Positions 6,193-8,745 of a stretch of DNA of 8,745 nucleotides are shown in pieces (the stretch's first letter is position 1; every line of letters begins with the position of its first letter). The notes beneath the pieces are model-generated. The model saw nothing but the letters and a program-made list of their open reading frames with translations. It did not search any database and was not told where the DNA came from. Made by a program: the position numbers and the translations under genes. This stretch comes from Sulfurimonas sp. (GTDB taxonomy: Bacteria > Campylobacterota > Campylobacteria > Campylobacterales > Sulfurimonadaceae), in contig JAGGWE010000013.1 in the NCBI GenBank assembly GCA_021157665.1, forward strand, positions 1 to 8,745. The letters run 5' to 3'.

Positions 6193-7248
6193 GCTATCTC
6201 TCTTTTCACTATTTTCTTTCTCTTTTCTTTTTGCTTTCATTTTACTTTTAGCTAACTCTCTCATATCTATGGTTGTATCACTCTCATCAACAATCTCAAC
6301 ACCTAAAATAGTCTCAACACAATCTTCTAAAGTGATAATTCCATCAGTTTGATCATAGTTGTCAATAACTAAAAACATATGCTCTTTTTTAGCAATAAAC
6401 ATATCAAGTGCTTTTGAAACTGGAATATTTTCATTTAAAGAGATTATATCTTTTTTAATAGAACCAATTGTTACGCTTCCATCTGCAAGAGCTTGTTGAA
6501 AAATTCTTTTAGTAAGAACTATCCCAATAACCTCTTCTATAGAATTTTTATATATAGGAATACGAGAAAACTTAAAAATTGCAGGTTGTGTATCTATAAC
6601 CTCTTGAATACTCATACTCTCATCAAGAGCAAAAACAACAGATCTTGGAGTTAAAACTTCACTAACTTTGATGTTATCAAGATTTAAAATATTTTCAATT
6701 ACATCAGACTCTTTCTCATCAATCACACCCTCATCTTCACTCAAAAGCATAGACTCTAAAAGTTCCTCTTTTGTAAGTGAGTTAGCATCCTCCTTACCAT
6801 TTGAGATACGGTTTGTTACAAATAAAGTGCTTAAAATTATTGGATAAGTAATCCAAATAAACAATCTAATTACATGTGCAGCAATTGGGGCAAGAGTTTT
6901 CCAATGAATTGCACCAATAGTTTTAGGGATAATCTCGCTTAAAAATAAAATAGCAAATGTTAAAACGATAGAAACATAAACAACAGCATCATTTCCAAAA
7001 ATTATAGATGCCTGAGCACCAACTGCTGCTGCACCTAAAGTATTTGCTATAGTATTTAGTATCAAAATAGAAGCGATTGATTTGTTTATGTTCTCTTTAT
7101 GAAGACGAAGAAGTTTACCAACGGTAGGTCTCTCTTTTTCAAGCACTGCAACATACGACATGTTTACAGATAAAAGTACTGACTCTAAAATGGAGCATAT
7201 AAATGAAACTCCAACCGAAAGTACAAAAAATATTATTAATAAATCCAA
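6184..7248 (-). CDS. CNNM/DUF21 and CBS-pair membrane protein (CorC/TlyC-like), probable Mg2+ transport
   Basis: A 354-residue inner-membrane protein. The DUF21/CNNM transmembrane domain (about 1-150) has hydrophobic segments near 2-25, 57-83, 89-113 and 120-145, with conserved ILNTIANTLGAAAVG (62-76) and LSEIIPKTIGA (103-113). A CBS pair follows (about 195-320), marked by VSEVLTPRSVV, FSRIPIY (227-233), VIGIV and TLEDCVETILGVEIVDE (306-322). The CorC/HlyC C-terminal domain common in bacterial relatives is absent; the protein ends in a basic coil (RELAKSKMKAKRKEKE). Bacterial CNNM proteins are implicated in Mg2+ export or homeostasis. Start is TTG at 7248: an in-frame stop lies two codons upstream, the next Met (M30) would remove the first helix, and AAGGA overlaps the mgtE stop about 11 bases before. 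It lies 14 bp after mgtE and is probably co-transcribed with it. Confidence 0.86.
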   Translation of the reverse strand: MDLLIIFFVLSVGVSFICSILESVLLSVNMSYVAVLEKERPTVGKLLRLHKENINKSIASILILNTIANTLGAAAVGAQASIIFGNDAVVYVSIVLTFAILFLSEIIPKTIGAIHWKTLAPIAAHVIRLFIWITYPIILSTLFVTNRISNGKEDANSLTKEELLESMLLSEDEGVIDEKESDVIENILNLDNIKVSEVLTPRSVVFALDESMSIQEVIDTQPAIFKFSRIPIYKNSIEEVIGIVLTKRIFQQALADGSVTIGSIKKDIISLNENIPVSKALDMFIAKKEHMFLVIDNYDQTDGIITLEDCVETILGVEIVDESDTTIDMRELAKSKMKAKRKEKENSEKRDSLS

Positions 7249-7262
7249 GTTTTACAAAATCC

Positions 7263-8591
7263 TTAAAGTAAAATATACGTTGCTAGCCCTAGAAAACTAA
7301 AGAACCCCACAATATCAGTAACGGTAGTTAAAATCACCGTACTACCAATAGCTGGATCAACATCCAACTTTTTCAAAAACAATGGCACAGCAGCACCAAA
7401 AAAACCAGCAAAGAGAAGATTAATAACCATACTCAAAGCGATTACAATACCTAAAAGTTCAATACCAAACCAAAAATGAGCAATAATTCCCATGATTATA
7501 GCGAATAATAGTCCATTTCCTAAAGAGATTAAAACCTCTTTTTTTATAATCCTCATTGCATCACCTTGAGAAATATCCCCAAGTGCCAACTGTCTTACAA
7601 CAACTGTAAGAGTTTGAGTTCCTGCATTTCCACCCATTGAAGCAACTATAGGCATTAAGATTGCCAAAGCTACCATACTCTCTAGTGTATCGGCAAAAAG
7701 TGCAATAACAAAAGATGCCGCAATAGCAGTAAAAAGATTTAATCCTAGCCAAGTCGCTCTTTTTTGAGCAGCTTTAACAATCTCATCATCTTCCTCAGCC
7801 TCATCATCAACACCAGCAAGGTTATACATCTGTTCAGTTGCACCATCTTGGATAACATCATAAATATCATCAGAAGTGATACGCCCAAGTAAGACACCAT
7901 AATCATTTACAACCGCTAAAACAGATAAATCATACTCTTCAAAAGTATGAACAACCTCTTTTATATCCTCTCTATCTTGTGCTTTTATAGGCTCAAAACT
8001 ATCTTCACTAGCTTCAATATTTTCCAAAATAGTTTTTGAAAAATCAAAAATAAGCAAATCATCTAAACCAACAGCATATTTAAGTTTATTATCCATATTT
8101 GTTATAAAAAGATTTTGGATATTTTCAATCTCATTCTCTTTTCTAAGATGAGCGAATCTCTTAATAACATCTTGAACTATCTCATATTTATATGCAGTAA
8201 AAATCTCTAACTGCATGTATGAACCAGCTTCATCCTCTTCATATTTTTTAAGTTGATTAATCTCTTGCTTATCGTCTTCATGAAGTGAATCAAAAACTTC
8301 AGAAGCTTTTGTTTCATCAATCTCTTCAAGTTCTTGCATAAAATCAGCTTGATCATCAGATTCAAGTTCACTTACGGCATGTGAGAGTTCATCTACACTA
8401 AGATTTTCTACAACATCATCAAAAAGTCTATCTGGAAGAGCAAGAGCGACATCACCAAGTAAATCTTTTGGTACAAGTTTTAAGGCATCAGAAAATGCAT
8501 TATCGTCTAACTTCTTTAAAATTTTTGCTATTTCGGAAGGGTGTATCTCACTAATTTCGTGAGAATCTAAATATTCTTGGAGTTTATACAT
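7263..8591 (-). CDS. mgtE: Magnesium transporter MgtE
   Basis: A 442-residue inner-membrane Mg2+ channel, close to the usual 450 of the family. Order of domains: MgtE_N helical superhelix (about 15-115, HPSEIAKILKKLDD and repeated acidic helices), CBS pair (about 125-250, including VVNDYGVLLGRITSDDIYDV), acidic plug region (DDEAEEDDE, 262-270), then a five-helix pore domain (about 280-442). Pore landmarks are GGNAGTQT (320-327), the selectivity region, and TDIVGF with D426 in the last helix, which corresponds to the Asp essential for Mg2+ passage in studied homologues. The many acidic residues at the cytosolic domain fit Mg2+-sensing that closes the pore. The ATG at 8591 is the first possible start after an in-frame TAA, and a -10 lies just six bases before it. 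The CNNM gene follows in the same direction. Confidence 0.95.
   Translation of the reverse strand: MYKLQEYLDSHEISEIHPSEIAKILKKLDDNAFSDALKLVPKDLLGDVALALPDRLFDDVVENLSVDELSHAVSELESDDQADFMQELEEIDETKASEVFDSLHEDDKQEINQLKKYEEDEAGSYMQLEIFTAYKYEIVQDVIKRFAHLRKENEIENIQNLFITNMDNKLKYAVGLDDLLIFDFSKTILENIEASEDSFEPIKAQDREDIKEVVHTFEEYDLSVLAVVNDYGVLLGRITSDDIYDVIQDGATEQMYNLAGVDDEAEEDDEIVKAAQKRATWLGLNLFTAIAASFVIALFADTLESMVALAILMPIVASMGGNAGTQTLTVVVRQLALGDISQGDAMRIIKKEVLISLGNGLLFAIIMGIIAHFWFGIELLGIVIALSMVINLLFAGFFGAAVPLFLKKLDVDPAIGSTVILTTVTDIVGFFSFLGLATYILL
8373..8386 (+). repeat. GGCATGTG motif, copy 10 (isolated)
   Basis: TACGGCATGTGAGA, the only full core outside the methyltransferase-asnB-exporter operon. It lies in mgtE, where the coding strand reads LSHAVS. 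Confidence 0.6.
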
Positions 8592-8597
8592 AATGGA

Positions 8598-8603
8598 ATT
8601 ATA
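8598..8603 (-). promoter_or_regulatory. mgtE -10 box abutting the start codon
   Basis: On the - strand the order is TAGG, TATAAT (8603-8598), TCCATT, ATG. A start site seven bases past the -10 would fall on the A of the ATG. There is no ribosome site at normal distance; the only AGG is 12 bases before the ATG and overlaps the upstream edge of the promoter. This fits a leaderless or near-leaderless mRNA. No -35 consensus is visible. Confidence 0.5.
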
Positions 8604-8637
8604 CCTAATTTACCAATGAAATAATCTTATAAATTCT

Positions 8638-8655
8638 GACACTCAAAAGAGTGTC
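8638..8655. other. Perfect 7-bp hairpin with AAAA loop
   Basis: GACACTC (8638-8644), AAAA, GAGTGTC (8649-8655). On the + strand it is followed by TAGCTTTAGTGG and on the - strand by AGAATTTATAAG, neither a good T-run, so a factor-independent terminator is doubtful. It lies just upstream of the mgtE promoter and might end a transcript arriving from the right or be part of the structured stretch beside it. Confidence 0.35.
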
Positions 8656-8659
8656 TAGC

Positions 8660-8745
8660 TTTAGTGGTCTCAGCGGCCCAAGCGAAGAAAAGGGACTTTG
8701 TTCCTTTTCGGACTATTAGATAGGTAGAACACGGATAGATTTAGA
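8660..8745. other. Unidentified GC-richer structured stretch at window edge
   Basis: This end of the window is visibly richer in G and C (AGCGGCCCAAGCG) than the intergenic DNA around it. It contains a 9-bp hairpin, GAAAAGGGA (8687-8695) with TTCCTTTTC (8701-8709), loop CTTTG, one G-T pair. Short frames exist on both strands but none has a start with a ribosome site. It does not show tRNA T-loop, 5S rRNA, tmRNA, SRP or RNase P signatures that I can recognise. It may be part of a structured RNA or an interspersed repeat running out of the window. Confidence 0.3.

Noticed and set aside
6873..6878. CATGTG in the CNNM gene as another motif copy
   Set aside because: It lacks the preceding GG (reads TTACATGTGCAG), so only six bases match and this is expected by chance.
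7561..7752. Alternative-frame protein inside mgtE
   Set aside because: Tyr/Cys-rich shadow of the MgtE membrane helices around GGNAGTQT; no ribosome site.
8655..8723. Short + strand frame ending in KKRDFVPFRTIR
   Set aside because: It runs through two hairpins, has no start codon with a ribosome site, and resembles no protein I recognise.
8660..8745. tRNA, 5S rRNA, tmRNA, SRP RNA or RNase P RNA
   Set aside because: I looked for the T-loop GGTTCGA, the 5S CCGAAC/GAAGTTAAG pattern, the SRP GGTCAGGTCCGGAAGG-type apex and RNase P GAGGAAAGTCC; none is present on either strand.

Overview
The window is AT-rich (roughly one third G+C by eye) and densely packed. Its proteins look like those of Campylobacterota, probably a sulfur-oxidising relative of Sulfurimonas, Sulfurovum or Arcobacter. 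This rests on codon use, the sulfide:quinone-reductase-like flavoprotein and short intergenic gaps with TATAAT boxes and no clear -35. No rRNA or tRNA is present to confirm it, so the genus is a guess.

Layout. (1) 1-517, + strand: the 3' part of an OmpA-like peptidoglycan-binding gene broken by an in-frame TAA at 377-379. (2) 521-1387, - strand: a ketopantoate-reductase-family enzyme, convergent with the first gene and 3 bp from it. It has two unusual active-site positions and a short C-terminal deletion. (3) 1442-4688, + strand: a tightly coupled three-gene operon of a SAM methyltransferase, a glutamine-dependent asparagine synthase (asnB) and an EamA/DMT-family exporter. Both junctions overlap by one base. 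The operon and gene 2 diverge from a 10-bp palindrome holding a TATAAT on each strand. (4) 4777-5988, + strand: a membrane-associated FAD enzyme of the sulfide:quinone reductase superfamily lacking one expected catalytic cysteine. (5) 5989-6183: a spacer with a promoter-like element and what looks like the tail of a lost gene. (6) 8591-6184, - strand: a likely magnesium operon, mgtE followed 14 bp later by a CNNM/DUF21-CBS protein. The mgtE promoter sits so close to the ATG that the mRNA may be leaderless. (7) 8592-8745: mgtE promoter, a perfect hairpin, and a more GC-rich structured stretch I cannot identify.

The most unusual signal is not a gene. A short motif, consensus 5'-CTYGGCATGTGGGA-3', occurs ten times. 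Nine copies lie between 1755 and 4296, inside the methyltransferase-asnB-exporter operon, on both strands and in different codon phases. Several copies change otherwise ordinary protein positions (for example LACGEYL where AsnB proteins usually have a PG-type sequence). This looks like selection or spread at the DNA level, for example an uptake-signal-like or other highly iterated sequence, and it sets the operon apart from its neighbours.
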